Shown piece by piece: positions 12,401 to 26,561 of a stretch of 64,000 bases of DNA. Source of the DNA: Chaunax sp. Z400. Taxonomy: Eukaryota; Chordata; Actinopteri; Lophiiformes; Chaunacidae. Numbering within the stretch: position 1 is the first letter of the stretch; the number at the start of each line of letters is the position of its first letter. The position numbers and the translations under genes are program-made. The notes below the pieces were generated by a model. It made no database searches, had not been told where the DNA came from, and was given only the letters and a program-made list of their open reading frames with translations. Location: the NCBI GenBank assembly GCA_037577475.1, contig CM075184.1, positions 5,989,094 through 6,053,093 on the forward strand, written 5' to 3'.

Positions 12401-15400
12401 GATATTTTTACTTGTGAAAGAGTCCAAGTCTTTGTGACTTTAAAATAATCCCACTGCAGATTGGGAAAAACATTTTCACGATGGCACAGCATATCTTTTG
12501 TTGAGAGTTTTAACAAGATGTTTAAACCCACAATGTTCCACAGTAGCTATTGGAGCCAATCCTTCACAGTATGATATTCAAACGCATCTGTTCCTTCTGT
12601 CCATCTTCATAAATCCTTTGCATGTGACAGCTGTTCTGCAGAAGCACTTGGGTGCTTGTCGGTCTCTCCTCTTTTGAGCCATGCACCTTTCATACTCAGC
12701 AGTTGTGATTATACTGCCAGTGATTAAAGAAATTGATTGTGTTAACTATGCTGGTGTTTTTCATTCTTACATTACTGAACAAGATGTGTTCAAGGACAGT
12801 ACTTGACGCACGCTTCGGTGAAAGTGTTCATCGAATTAATCGAGGGGTTCTGACACAACCCTAGTAAAGTCTCTATCTGATACCTGGTGCACTCTGGTGC
12901 AGAGCGCAGTTCAAGTGCTGTTGCTAGTTTCCACAGTCGCAGTTGTCATTTTTACACCCAGTGTTTAAGCTGTCATCTTGGGGTCAAATTGAAGCTTAAG
13001 AACTTGGGAAGTTTTTGATTTACAAGTGAGGCAATGTCATTCACCATAACGCATTGGTCTACTTTGGTTAAATCTCACAACATGCTGACAGGATGAAATG
13101 CTAGTGTTCTGTGTTTACATCCAAAAGGTCTCGCACACCGTCCAAGATCACACAGTGAGATTGAAACTGTTTGGAGTAAAGCGGCCTCCTGATAAATCTT
13201 GAGGCCCTGCTAGATGTGCAGAGAGATATCCAAGTGGGTGTGAGTTTCAGAGAGAATTATTTGTTCAGGTGGATGGTGGGTGAATGAAAATATACATGCA
13301 AATTAAAATGACATCAGAGCTCATCACTAGAGTGTATATGTGCTGGGTGCAGTTGCCTTTTTCTGATGCATACTTGGAAGTTATGCTATGAGACGACCCT
13401 CGTGCAAGTTAGGAATGCTGAAAGATCAATGGAGAGCATTGAGGCGTGAGACACAAATTCTCTTGAAGTCAATCTCTCTTGTCTCATCAACTTGCTTGTC
13501 TCATAGAACCGACAGGCAACAACCCCAGGTTTTGATTGAATAAGAGGAACCTCTGGAGTTTCTGAGAAGTTCATGCTACTGTACACAGACACAGTCCACA
13601 TTCAAGCTTGTTGTTACAGCAAACATCTGTGTTGTCAGTTTGGAAACTCTTCAACACAAAGAGAGACTGCAAAAACACCCCAGCAGTCAAATTCACACAA
13701 AGACAAAAGATAAGAAATGTTTGCTTTGTGCTTCATCTGTCTTTGGTCAAAATAGAAAAAAGATTTTCAAACAAGCTACTCAGAATCCTACTGATCTTCT
13801 CACTCACTCTGGATGGGTCCCAGAACTACTCATGCATCTATTTGCTGTTGTGGCTCTCAGGCTGAATTCAGGTCCTGATCCAGCTGCTTTAGTTGGACTA
13901 GAACACACTTACTCTGGGCATGGATTTGTGCAGTGAGGTGAAATATGGTGTTAAGCAGGAATAAAGACAAGAACACCAAGTGTGTGTTTGTTCACCTGCA
14001 GGGGGCCAGGCTTTGATGTAGCCAGTGCAATGGACCACAGAGTACTGAGCTTCTCCTTCTTTAGAGGGTCCAAGGCCATTCCTGTTCATCAAACACATCA
14101 CACACACACAGACACACACGGTAAGAAGAAGGACTCAACAACAATGCAAACATATAATCATCTGTATTAAAAGCACCTTCATAGACTGTATACAAGGAGA
14201 GTAATGCAATGTATTGTATTTGGATTATATTAAAAGTCTGATCTTTTTCCTGTGTTAAAATGAAATAAAAATAAAAATACCCAAAATACAAGCTGGGAAA
14301 GTGTGAATGTCTGGGTGGAAATCAATAATGAAAGTGGAATGGGAGGTCAGTGAGTCTGAACGGCATTGGGCAATAATGCCTGGTTTTCTTTAAATATTGG
14401 AGGTTGTGCACAGGTGTGGACTGGGGGTATTTGTCCCTGGTCACCCTGTTCTCAGAGCAAAGTTGGAGGGCCCTTGTGGACAAGCATATATCGGACAAAC
14501 AAAGAGAACACAAGACAGCGTATATCAGAACACAAAACAGCTATACGCACTGGAAACGTGGAATATGCGATGGCTAAGCATTATCATGAAACATGATACC
14601 AAACACGGCTCTCCAGCCACTCTGCATTTTGTTGGACTTGAACATGTAACCCTTCGAGCCAGAGGGGTCAATCTTCCAAAACTACTGTCTCAGAGCGATG
14701 TACTGGATCTCAACACTCAACACAACGACACCAGCTGGACTAAATGATGAATTTTCTTTCAAATGTTTCCTCTGAGCAAGTCTCTTAAAAATACAGAGAC
14801 ATACTGGAACTTGTAACCTCAGTCAAAATTGTATTGTTTGAACTGTTTTTAGTTATTGTCATTATCAAGGAAGATACAGAGAGGACCTCAGGAAGTTAAT
14901 TATCATGTGACCCTGTAAGCCAATCACCAGCCAGTTCCTGTGTATGAATGACATGACCTATATTTTCTTTCATGCTCTGATGAAAGCCTCTAGGCCAAAA
15001 CGTTAGCATGTTTGTTGACTTGGCCGGAATAAAAGTGTAGATGATTTTGGTTTAGCACCACAAGCAAAAAGACTGGGAAGGTGCATTCCTCACCAAGACC
15101 TACAGTTATTTGCTGGAGGGTTTGGTCTTAGCTGCGTTCACACCGAACGAGATGCCAATTTTCGCACCGCTCTACTCCCATACTCACTTGCGCATGTTCC
15201 ATACCCTTCTCTTTTGGAAAAGATACCAGCAACGTTTACTTGCTTTACTATATCACCGTGGGATCATTTGAGTTTACTCGCGTCACTCGGGCAAGTAACG
15301 CGACCAATATCAACAACGTTGATATCCGCCATCTACTTCCGTCATCAACCATGACCGTAATAAACACAATAGCTGCCTTGTGTTTGATGTGGAAGTCACA

Positions 15401-18400
15401 GATACGTTGGAAAACCAAATGTCACCGTGTCTGGGTTCCTAACATTATCCAGAGGCACACAGACAGCTCTGGGTGACCACATACAGCTACAATATGCTTG
15501 TCTTCCACTTCCGCATTAACGTCCTACTGATGTCCAGACGTGGAGAATCTCAACACACTCTGTGCTGACTCTGACTCTGGAGTCTGTGCTGACTCTGACT
15601 CTGGAGACTGTGTTGGCTCTGACTCTGGTTCTGTACTGGCTCTGACTCTGGCTCTGTCCTGGCTCTGATTCTGGAGTCTGTGCTGACTCTGACTCTGGAG
15701 ACTGTGTTGGCTCTGACTCTGGTTCTGTACTGGCTCTGACTCTGGCTCTGTCCTGGCTCTGACTCTGGAGTCTGTGCTGACTCTGACTCTGGAGACTGTG
15801 TTGGCTCTGACTCTGGAGACTGTGTTGGCTCTGACTCTGGAGTCTGTGTTGGCTCTGACTCTGGAGTCTGTGTTGGCTCTGACTCTGGAGTCTGTGTTGG
15901 CTCTGACTCTGGAGTCTGTGTTGGCTCTGACTCTGGAGTCTGTGCTGACTCTGACTCTGGAGACTGTGTTGGCTCTGACTCTGGTTCTGTACTTGCTCTG
16001 ACTCTGGCTCTGTCCTCGCTCTGATTCTGGAGTCTGTGCTGGCTCTGACTCTGGGCTCTGTACTGGCTCTGACTCTGGGCTCTGTGCTGACTCTGGGCAG
16101 GCTCTGACTGACACTGGGCTCTGTGCTGACTCTGACTCTGGAGTCTGTGCTGGCTCTGACTCTGGGCTCTGTACTCTGTTTCTGGGCTCTGTGCTGGCTC
16201 TGACTCTGGGCTCTGACTCTGAGCTCTGACTCTGGGCTGGCTCTGTCTCTGGGCTCTGTGCTGGTTCTGACACTGGGCTCTGACTCTAGGCTCTGTGCTG
16301 GCACTGACTCTGGGCTCTGACTCTGAGCTCTGACTCTGGGCTGGCTCTGTCTCTGGGCTCTGTGTTGGCTCTGAAACTGGGCTCTGACTCTGGACTCTGT
16401 GCTGGCTGTGACTCTGGGCTCTGACACTGGGCTCTGACTCTGAGCTCTGACTCTGGGCTCTGTGCTGGCTCTGAATCTGGGCTCTGACTCTAAGCTCTGA
16501 CTCTGTGCTGGCTCTGACTCTGGGCTCTGATCTGAGTTCTGACTCTGGGCTCTGTGCTGGCTCTGAATCTGGGCTCTGACTCTAAGCTCTGACTCTGGGC
16601 TGGCTCTGACTCTGGGCTCTGACTCCGTGCTGGCTCTGACTCTGGGCTCTGACTCTGAGCTCTGACTCTGGGCTCTGTGCTGGCTCTGACTCTGGGCTCT
16701 GACTCTGAGCTCTGACTCTGGGCTGGCTCTGACTCTGGGCTCTGACTCTGGGCTGGCTCTGTCTCTGGGGTCTGTGTTGGCTCTGAAACTGGGCTCTGAC
16801 TCTGGACTCTGTGCTGGCTCTGACTCTGAGCTCTGACTCTGGGCTCTGAGCTCTGACTCTGGGCTCTGTGCTGGCTCTGAATCTGGGCTCTGACTCTAAG
16901 CTCTGACTCTGGGCTGGCTCTGACTCTGGGCTCTGACTCTGGGCTCTGTGCTGGCTCTGACTCTGGGCTCTGACTCTGAGCTCTGACTCTGGACTGGCTC
17001 TGTCGCTGGGCTCTGTGTTGGCTCTGAAACTGGGCTCTGACTCTGCGCTCTGACTCTGGGCTGGCTCTGTCTCTGGGCTCTGTGTTGGCTCTGACTCTGC
17101 GCTCTGACTCTGGGCTCTGTGCTGGTTCTGACACTGGGCTCTGACTCTGAGCTCTGACTCTGGGCTCTGTGTTGGCTCTGCCACTGGGCTCTGACTCTGA
17201 GCTCCTTCTACAGCTACCTGTCCAGCTCTCCTTGTGTAACAGCTGGTCTCCTGGTATCTCCTCCATGCTCTTCAGACTGTGCTGGGAGACACAGCAAACC
17301 TTCTTGTGACCGCATGTATGGATGCGTCATCCTGGAGGAGCTGGACTACCTGTGCAACCTGATTGGGCTGCAGGAACCGCCTCATGCTACCAGTAGTGAC
17401 AAGAACACTAGCAAAACACAAAACTAGAAGAATCAGTCAGGAAGGATAAGGAGAGAACAAAAAAAAACATTCCCTTTTTGGGGTTGTCTTGCTGTTGTCT
17501 CTCCATTACACCTGTTGTCACTTTCATTTGCACCAAAGCAGGTGGAACTGACTCTCAATCACTTTGCTTCCTAAATGGACAGATTGATATCCATGAAGTT
17601 TAACTGACTTAGTTGTTATACTGTGATGATAAAGTGGTCCCTTCATTTTTTGAGCAGTGGTAGTTTCTGCTGCTTTGTATAACTGCTCCACTACACCTTA
17701 GAGGCCAATGCTGTCCTTCTACACAACTACATTTATCTGCCTGCTTCCGTTACTTGTTACTTGAAAGCATGAATGCAAAAGCACTTGTAGAACATAAAAA
17801 GAAAGAAAAGCATGACATGTGTCCTCCCTCTCTCACCCTTCTGTGTCTCTCTCTTCCTAATTCTGTCTCTACTTTTTCTATTTCTCTCTCACTCATCCTT
17901 TTCTGGGCCACTGTGTGCTCTCTCCTCTTTGTGAGGTCATTCCCTAAGCAAGGCCTGCAGAACAAGGGGTATCACAGGTACTAGCATGAAGAGAGGAGCC
18001 ATGAACAACAACACAGAGGTGGCTGAGATGGCTCTGGTTGAAGAGGGATGAACAGTTGGGGTCAGCAGAATGCCACCTGGACACAGGCCGAGGTTTGATC
18101 AACCTCATTTGGCTTGTCTGGATGAGGGTGTCAGTAGCAAGACCCGAAACACCACATTACTCCTGGAAACAACACTGATGACGTGTCCAAGTATGATGTG
18201 TCAACAACTCAGCAGTGTTGTCTTTATAAGTATCTCATAAAAAGGAGATAAGCTGTTTTTCTTTTTTTGAAATTTTGTGTTTACACGCAACTTCCAGCAC
18301 TTTTTAACAGCATCGTACTGTTAAGATCATTATGGGCTGTTTTTTTCCCCATTCTTGTTGTGGATTAAAATACTCGGTACTGGGATTCATTCTGTTGGCA

Positions 18401-21400
18401 CTTTCAAAAATAAAGCAATGTGTTGTATTTTGTTTATCCGTTTCTCAAAATACATTCAGACAAAATATATTTTTTCATTTTTGTGTTGTTTGCAAGCACC
18501 TGCCAATGTTAAATGTTGCCTATTGAGGGAAATGGAATTTTATTGCCCTGTTAACTGTTTGTCTTGTTTTGTTTCCACCCCCTATGCGAGCTGTATTGAA
18601 ACTTAAATTTCTGTTGCTATTCTTTGGATTATCATGTGGAAATATTTTCCATTATATTTCAAAGTTCATTCAAATATTTTTGAGTGTATTTGGTAGACCA
18701 TAGCCATTTATATTAAAATGTTCACCCCCCCAAAAAATCTGGACCAGTAACAACACAATACCATGGGACAATCCATCAAGGCACATATCAATCATAAAGC
18801 TGATCTGAGGTGTCTATGATTAAAATAAATTGCCACAATAGCTCTTGGGGTCCTATGAAGTTTAAAGCCACCCCTCTAGTCAAAATGGGTTTTTTTCATC
18901 TAGTTCCTACAGTTGAATGCTTGAGCTTTACTGTGTAAAATGATACACAGTATCTGCAGATATGATGAGGCTGTTTTTACATTCATTGCTGAATGTGTAA
19001 ATTTAGAGGCAGGGCCTTCAAATCCATTTTTTTGAACATCACAAACACTTTCAAAGCCAATCCTGGTCCAATATTCAGCAAACACAACTTTGGAAGCAGC
19101 AAACATCTTGTGTCCCTCAATTAACTTGTAACACTTAAAATATTTGCAAATTCATATAGAGCAGGTGCCATTTTAAGGATTCTAAATGTGGTAATTATAC
19201 TTTTTTCTACAAAAAAAGAAAGAAAACACATCAGAAATGTTTTATGTTTGCCTTAATACATATGTGGAGATGATCTTTAAAAGACAGGAGGGCTTGTTTG
19301 AAATTTCTATCAAAAAAATAAGGAAGCCAAATCAGGAAATTGTTTGGTTTTACTGGATATATTTGTATTTCTTTACACCCCTATTGTGTATATTTCATAA
19401 TGGCTCTATTCAAATACGGCAGGAGCGTGCCTTATATCTGACATAGTGAGAGGAAGCTTTGTCACTCCTGGAGAACACTTCAAAAATCAGAAGACCGAGT
19501 GATGAATTTTAGCACTTATTTTGGTCTTTATAGAGTCTGCATACTCACACTTTACTACTGTGATGTCACCAGTTAGCCTGTAAAGACAAAACTTACACAG
19601 ACTAATGGTCTGATGATTATGAGGGATTTAAAAATCTTTTCTTCCTTTTTATGAACTGATCTGACATAAAGACTCTAAAGAGGCTAATGTTGTGTTGTGT
19701 ATTAAGATTGATTTTGTGTCTGACAGATAAGTGTCTCCCTCTGTCTCATGGTTTTAGACTTTAGTTCAGTCAGTTCCTGTTTTATTTTTAAAGTTCTCTC
19801 CTCTCATGTCATATTTTACTTTAGACTTCCTGTTGTTCTCTTCCTGCCTTTATGATTTAGTCTCACCTGTTCCTGATTACCCTACTGAGTATCCATGAAC
19901 CTTTTTCCCATTTACTGTGTCTGCATTTGTTCCTTGTGTTTCCCTCCTGTGCCTCACTGGTTTGTTCTTTCCTCCTTTTACTTATTTGGATTAACCTCAG
20001 CCTGCTTCCTCTGTATTTGATGAATGCCAGTTTTCATTGTCTGAATTCCAGCTTCATATTCTCTTCTTGACTTTCTGCCTTGCCTACTGTGTGTTTTGCA
20101 TTTTGGTCCTTTTATGAATTTGTCAAATGTTACCCTCTGTGTATTTAACCTTATGCTTTTGTAGTCTTGCCACTAATGGAATGGCATTCAATTCTTTACT
20201 TGAGCCCTAATGGACATGTTGAGGTACTCTAAGAGTGAATTTAATGAGCTGTGTGTCTGCGACTTATTTCAGTTGACAAAATCCAAGGGTTTTTGTAGGA
20301 TTGGCTTCCAAAGGTGGAAAAGGGAGGTAAACCCTTGTAATATATTTATGAACACACATAACCCAGTATTTATACACATTTATATCAATCTAGTATATGT
20401 AATAACACAGTATTATATCATGACAGTATTGGTTATCATGTTTTACATAAAGTGGTAGTCTAGCAAAAGTAATGTTATATAAAGTCCTCTATAAGGATCC
20501 TGATTAAAATCTGATTTAGTTTCACTGATTGAGACCGAATATGAAAGAAAAAGCATTTCCATGTTTACTACACAGAGAAACATCCTGCATCTTTCATTTT
20601 CAACTCTAGTGTTGTATGAGGGCGATATTACGCGTAAGTTTAACTGCTGTGAACACTGGCAATAACTGGACACTCAGATGAGGAATACACATTTTTATCA
20701 ACTTCTCATTGGTCTCATCTGGATTTTAGCAGCTACATAGATAAGCTTGAGACAAACCTGGAAACTGAAAATACTGTTTTGCACTGAAGACGCTGAAATG
20801 GGAGAAAAACAGAAGCTTAGGTGATATCCAGGACCTAGACGCATGTGAGGGAACTTTACTGAAGGTAAAGCTGATTGTTTACATACCTGTACAAGAAATA
20901 TAATCAGTGGTCAATTATGTAAATATCATGTTTACAAAATCTTTACGAGAATGAAGGGCAGCGGCTGGATCTGAAGACTTGAGATTTGATGAATATTTAC
21001 ATATAATGTTATCTGCTGACTATTAGACCCAATGACCCACGCTGAAACAGTGTCTGACAGTAGACTTCTGAAGGTGAGAGATGTTGGGGAGACTGAGGCT
21101 GAGGCAGTGGATCATAACCATGGTCAGAGAAGAAGCTGCTGTACCTGTATCTCTTCCTCATGTTAGACAGGCGGTTTAGGGAAATGTGGTCCAGAGGAGC
21201 ACTACCGCACCTGCACACAGATAGAAAATATATACATTAGCATACGTTACACTCAAGTGGTATATAATATAATACAATATTAAAAACTGCGTGGCCAAGA
21301 GCTGACTAGGATCAGAAGGTGAAAACACACTTCACCTTACCTTACATCGTTTTTCAATGATTTTAAAAATACTTCTATACTTAAGTACATCATGATCCTC

Positions 21401-24400
21401 ATCAGTATATACTGTAATTTTCCCATACTTAAAGTATGAACCAGTACAACCCCCTCAGGTCCTCTGGCACAAGTCTCTAAGTTGTTCAAAAGTGCTGCAT
21501 TAAAACTTTAGTTGAGGCAGCTTTTGCTTTTATTCTCTGAGTTTAAATCGATAATAAAACTGTAATAATTATGGATGGAAACCCTGCTAAGTCTAATTAT
21601 ATCTGAAGTATGGAAACGTCATTTCTGCACCAACCTCTGGCGAGTGGAAATATTAATGCTATCATGTCAAGATAGAAAGGCATATGGCTTGAGCTTCATG
21701 TTGTGTGAAATAGGTCTTGGGTGTACGATCAGCTTCACCTAAAGAGCAGCTATGCATCATATGATGTTGCTGTGTGGCATTAAGTAGCCTAGTGTGTGCA
21801 CACAGTTACAGCTGTCTACGCCGCGGTTATTTGAACTTTATCACTCCTCGTACATGCCATCAATAAAATGTGAGTACCTTCTGAACTGCATGGAGAGAGA
21901 CTTTAATTTAAAGGTAGAGCGCTACGATCATCTATCATATCAGCACATAATCCAGCTGGTTGGCCATGTACATATAATTCAAGTAAAAAAACTGAGATCA
22001 ACAAGAAAGGAGGAAAGGATAAAAGACATCTTGCAATGTCAGAAGTCACACAAAAAATGAAACTATATGTGGACTGATGGAGTGAGTCAGAGATTCATTG
22101 CGCGACAATCTTATCTCTTCAGGCATCCCTGAACACACACCAAACACTTCATGACAACTCACCTGAAATTACCGCCCAACAAGGTCAAAACCATCACATT
22201 CCACCGAGTTCACCGCCTCAGCAAACCATCAACCAAAGGACCCCGAACCCATCGTAGCAACATTCGAACCCTTCGAGCAAAAGGAACTGGCTAAAAGCCA
22301 AGGAAGGGAACTCAAAGGCCCACCATTCGGACGGAACCATCACTAATGTTAATATCGTAACATGGAATGTTCGTGGCTTCTGCACACAGTCGAAAAAGGA
22401 TCAGAATCATCAATCACCTCATAAAATTAAAGGCTGATATGTTTTATACAAGAAACCCACTTCACTAAATCAGAACAATGAAATCTTAGATTTAAGCAAT
22501 TCGATAATAAAATATTTTCATCATTTTAAACAGTAAACTAAGAGGCGTCTCAATCTTAGTCAATAAAAACCTTCCATTTATCCATAACTCGTCTATTATT
22601 GATCCACAAAGAAGATTTATCATCATTAATGCAGCCATTAACCAGACAACATTTACATTTGCTAACATTTATGGCCCCAATAATGATGACCCATCCTTCC
22701 CATCATTTTCCCATAATCTCCTCTCCTTACTAGACAACTCAGCAAATATCATAATAGCTGGATTTCAATACTGTCATTAATCCCACAGCTGACCGCTCCA
22801 GTACATCTGGGAACTCAGGCCCTCGACTGAAATAATCACACAACACATGAATGACTTTGGACTTGGTGATAGTTGGAGAATGAGAAACCCGTCATCCAGG
22901 GAATATTTATATTATTCCTCCCTCCTCCAATCTTTCTCCAGAATTGATTTCTTTCTTGTAAGCAACTCACTCACCCAACACATCCAGGAAAACATGAGTC
23001 ACCCAATTATAATCAGTGATCATGCTCCCATTTCCCTATCAATAAGAATTCAAGCCTCCCCCTAGATGGCGTTTCAATACCTCCTAGAAGATCCAGATCT
23101 CACTTCATTAATCCAAAGAGAGTGGGCATCCTTTCTGGACATAAACACCAACACTGTTATGGGAAACAGGAAAATCAGTAATAAAAGGAATAATGACATC
23201 ATATTGATCAACAACAACAACAGCACAACATCCCAATGTACTAATAACCCCAGTGAACAAATACCAAAAGAATTAACCCAACTTAAAACCGAACTGGAAA
23301 CCATTAAGAAAACACGATTCCTCATCCAACAGCTCAAATATGAAAACTTTCTATACAGTAAGAAATCAAGTAAACATCTGACTAACCTTTTACAACTCAA
23401 AACAAAAGAGGCATTATCCCGTCTATACTTAACTCTACAGGTACCATCACCCACAATCCTCAGGACATAAATCATGTATTTCATACATTTGACAGTCACC
23501 TGTACTCCTCACACCATCAACCCAGCCAATCAGAAATAGACACCAACACTGCCAACACCACCAACAGACCCCTTACTTCTGAAGAACTATATAAAGCCCT
23601 GAACAAAATGCCAAACAACAAATCACCTGGACCAGACGGAGACCCAGCAGAATTCTACAAACCCTTTTTGGGACATATTGTCACCATTATTTCACAGAGT
23701 TAGCCACATGAACACAGCTGTTATGACACTACTATTAAAACCCAATAAAGACCCAACCCACCCTTCCAGTTATGTAACTGTTCTAGAGTTACAACAGACT
23801 CAATGTAAACCCACTTCACTTGCAGACCTCACATTTCTACCACAATCAACTGGACTACTACTACTAGAACATCACAATCTGGCAGCCTGGTGGAAAACTC
23901 ATAAAATCACAGACTTATCTCTACCACCATGTAGATTTACTCCAATCTGCCATAATCCAGACTCCCAGCTGCACAACACTCCTATTTGTTTTCCATCATG
24001 GCAACAAAAAGGGAATCACACACCTCCATCACTTATTCCAAGACAACGTATTCATATCATTCAATACATTCATCCAGAAGTGCAATTAAAATCTATGATT
24101 AAATCCAAAATTAACATACACCACACTACAGTACAACCCCCCCCCCCCCCCCCCCCCCCCCCCAGTTCAGTGGTGGAATAATGAAAATCACAAAATTTAA
24201 AACAAAAGGATCTCAAAACTTTATAAACTTATATCCCTGTCAGACACTTCAGTAAGACTTCCAACCACAAAATGGGAAAATGCCTGGTCTCTGTCTCCCA
24301 CCCCGAATTCTGGATTCAAATCAACAAACACATTTTGTACATGACCACTAACACAAATTTACAACTTACACAATATAAAACTATTCACAGAACACACATC

Positions 24401-26471
24401 GCCCAAAGGGCAATGTTTCAAATGGGATTGGCCGACACAGATATATGTATATATAAATATATGAAAAGATTACAGTCACAAGACTGAATGCATGTTTCCA
24501 GGTTGGAGATCCAACATCATCTGTTGGATATCCAACATCATCTGTTGGATATCCAACATCATCTGTGTCTACTTATGGATATGGCCCAGCTTCACAGTGC
24601 CAGTTCATTTAAAGAGACAACTAAACTAGAGTATAGAACTTAACCCCCCCGCCCACACACACACATTTAGTTTCACTAAGGCTCATAAAAATAAAAAGTG
24701 AAATAAAAATAAGTGTTAAACGCATGTCAACATTTAACTGTTAAAGAAACAATAAAAAAAGAAAGTTATGTCACTGTAAAATGAGTTCATACATTTTATC
24801 TCTTACTTCTTAGTAATGAACATGTTATGTGTTTATTCATGCGTAAAAAGAAGTTGCTCTGTAAATTCCTCTCTTCCTCTTGTGAACTCTTGTCATCAAA
24901 AGGATTGATCTGAAGTTTTCTACTTATGATAAATATAGTAACCCTCATCAATTCCAGGCCAAAATTAAAACTTTTTAAAACAAAACCTGCCGTTCAACAA
25001 GAGATTTAACTAAAAAAAATAAGCTACATAATTAAAATAGAATAAAAACATCTCTTTTAACATCTTCCATCTCGTGTGTTCCTGTGACTCACCCTGGTAT
25101 CTCAACACAGTTTTGCATATTATGATTAAATGCGGTTATGACAGCCTGAACAGCACCATCAGTCACAAATGAAACACTATTGTAAAGCTGTCTTTAGGGG
25201 CTAATTAGAAACACCTCAGCAGGACTCTTGATTGTTCTGTGTGTGCAGCAGCAGCAGAAATAAAGCAAACTGCCATTCACATCTCTGTAAACATCTAATG
25301 GCTGTCACTTTGTGAGCTCCATGCTGCTGACTGCCCGTCACCATTACTTGAACCCCTGCCGTTTAGCACTGTGTTCCATTCCAGCTGTCAAGTGATTCAA
25401 ATTTACTGTTACAAAAGCTGAGGTGGCCTTTTATCAGAGGCTCCATTTGTTTTCAACATGCTTCATTGGCTCCACAATAAACGGAGTCTTTATGCAAACC
25501 TGTAACTGACACAGTGATAACATGATAGAGGTATCATAATGCAGCGGTGCTGAATATCTCTAGAGAAAACCCATCATTTCTGTGAGCGTCATGAAACACA
25601 ACTACAAATCCAGGTGTAAACTAGTACAACTAGAGGCCTAGTTTGCATACCTTTGCAGTGTTCCCCCTGCCATTCCTTTGCCCTCCCCCCAAAAGATTTT
25701 TTATTAATGGAATTTATGTTCGTGTTTATGTTTTTTATGTGCACTCGTTTCCTTTCAGCAGAGCATGCACCTTTTATGAGTTTCACTGTCCTGATCAATG
25801 ATTTGACTCTCCTAGTGTCGAGAATGCTAACAGCTCCTCCGCTGCCGAGGGGAGGGAAGCTATAGTGCTGCACCCGGGGACAAGAACAGAAGACAGGCTT
25901 GGCTGTCAGAGAGGAAATACCCCTCCGGGCCCTACAAGACAGATATAGGTTTATTGTTGTTTTACCGTTTTATTAGGATCCCCATTAGCTGCCAATTTAA
26001 CGGCCGCTAGTCTTCCTGGGGTCCCTGCAAGATTATAAGGTTTGGTGTAAAAGTAAATAAAAATGTATAATTAAATACTCAGAATATATATATGTATATA
26101 CTCCTTCATTGTGAAAGTTGTCCCCCGACACCCCCACACCCCGCCGACCAGTCTGCCCCCCCCCAACCATTAAACCTAGGAGAACCACTGCTTCCCCAAG
26201 GGACTTTATGAATCCTCCTGTGGGACACCCTGACCGGCCCTACTCTGCCTCTCATTGGCTCATCACAGAACTTTGACATGTGAGAAACGTGATTGTCTTA
26301 CCAAGCCAATCAGAGCCAGAATAGGGTGGGTCATGGTGACATCATCAACTGTGCCCCTCCACAGCACCCATCTCTCCACAAAATGTTATTGAAATCTAAT
26401 CAAAACTTTTTGAGACACACACACACACACACAGACACAGACACAGACACACACACACAGACACACACACA

Positions 26472-26561
<90 letters not shown>

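Noticed and set aside
15516..17266. Ser/Glu/Pro/Gln/Arg-rich ORFs of 200-303 codons on the minus strand
   Set aside because: All three frames are open because the motif has no stop codons on that strand; the 94-bp period would shift frame each turn, so no constant protein is kept.
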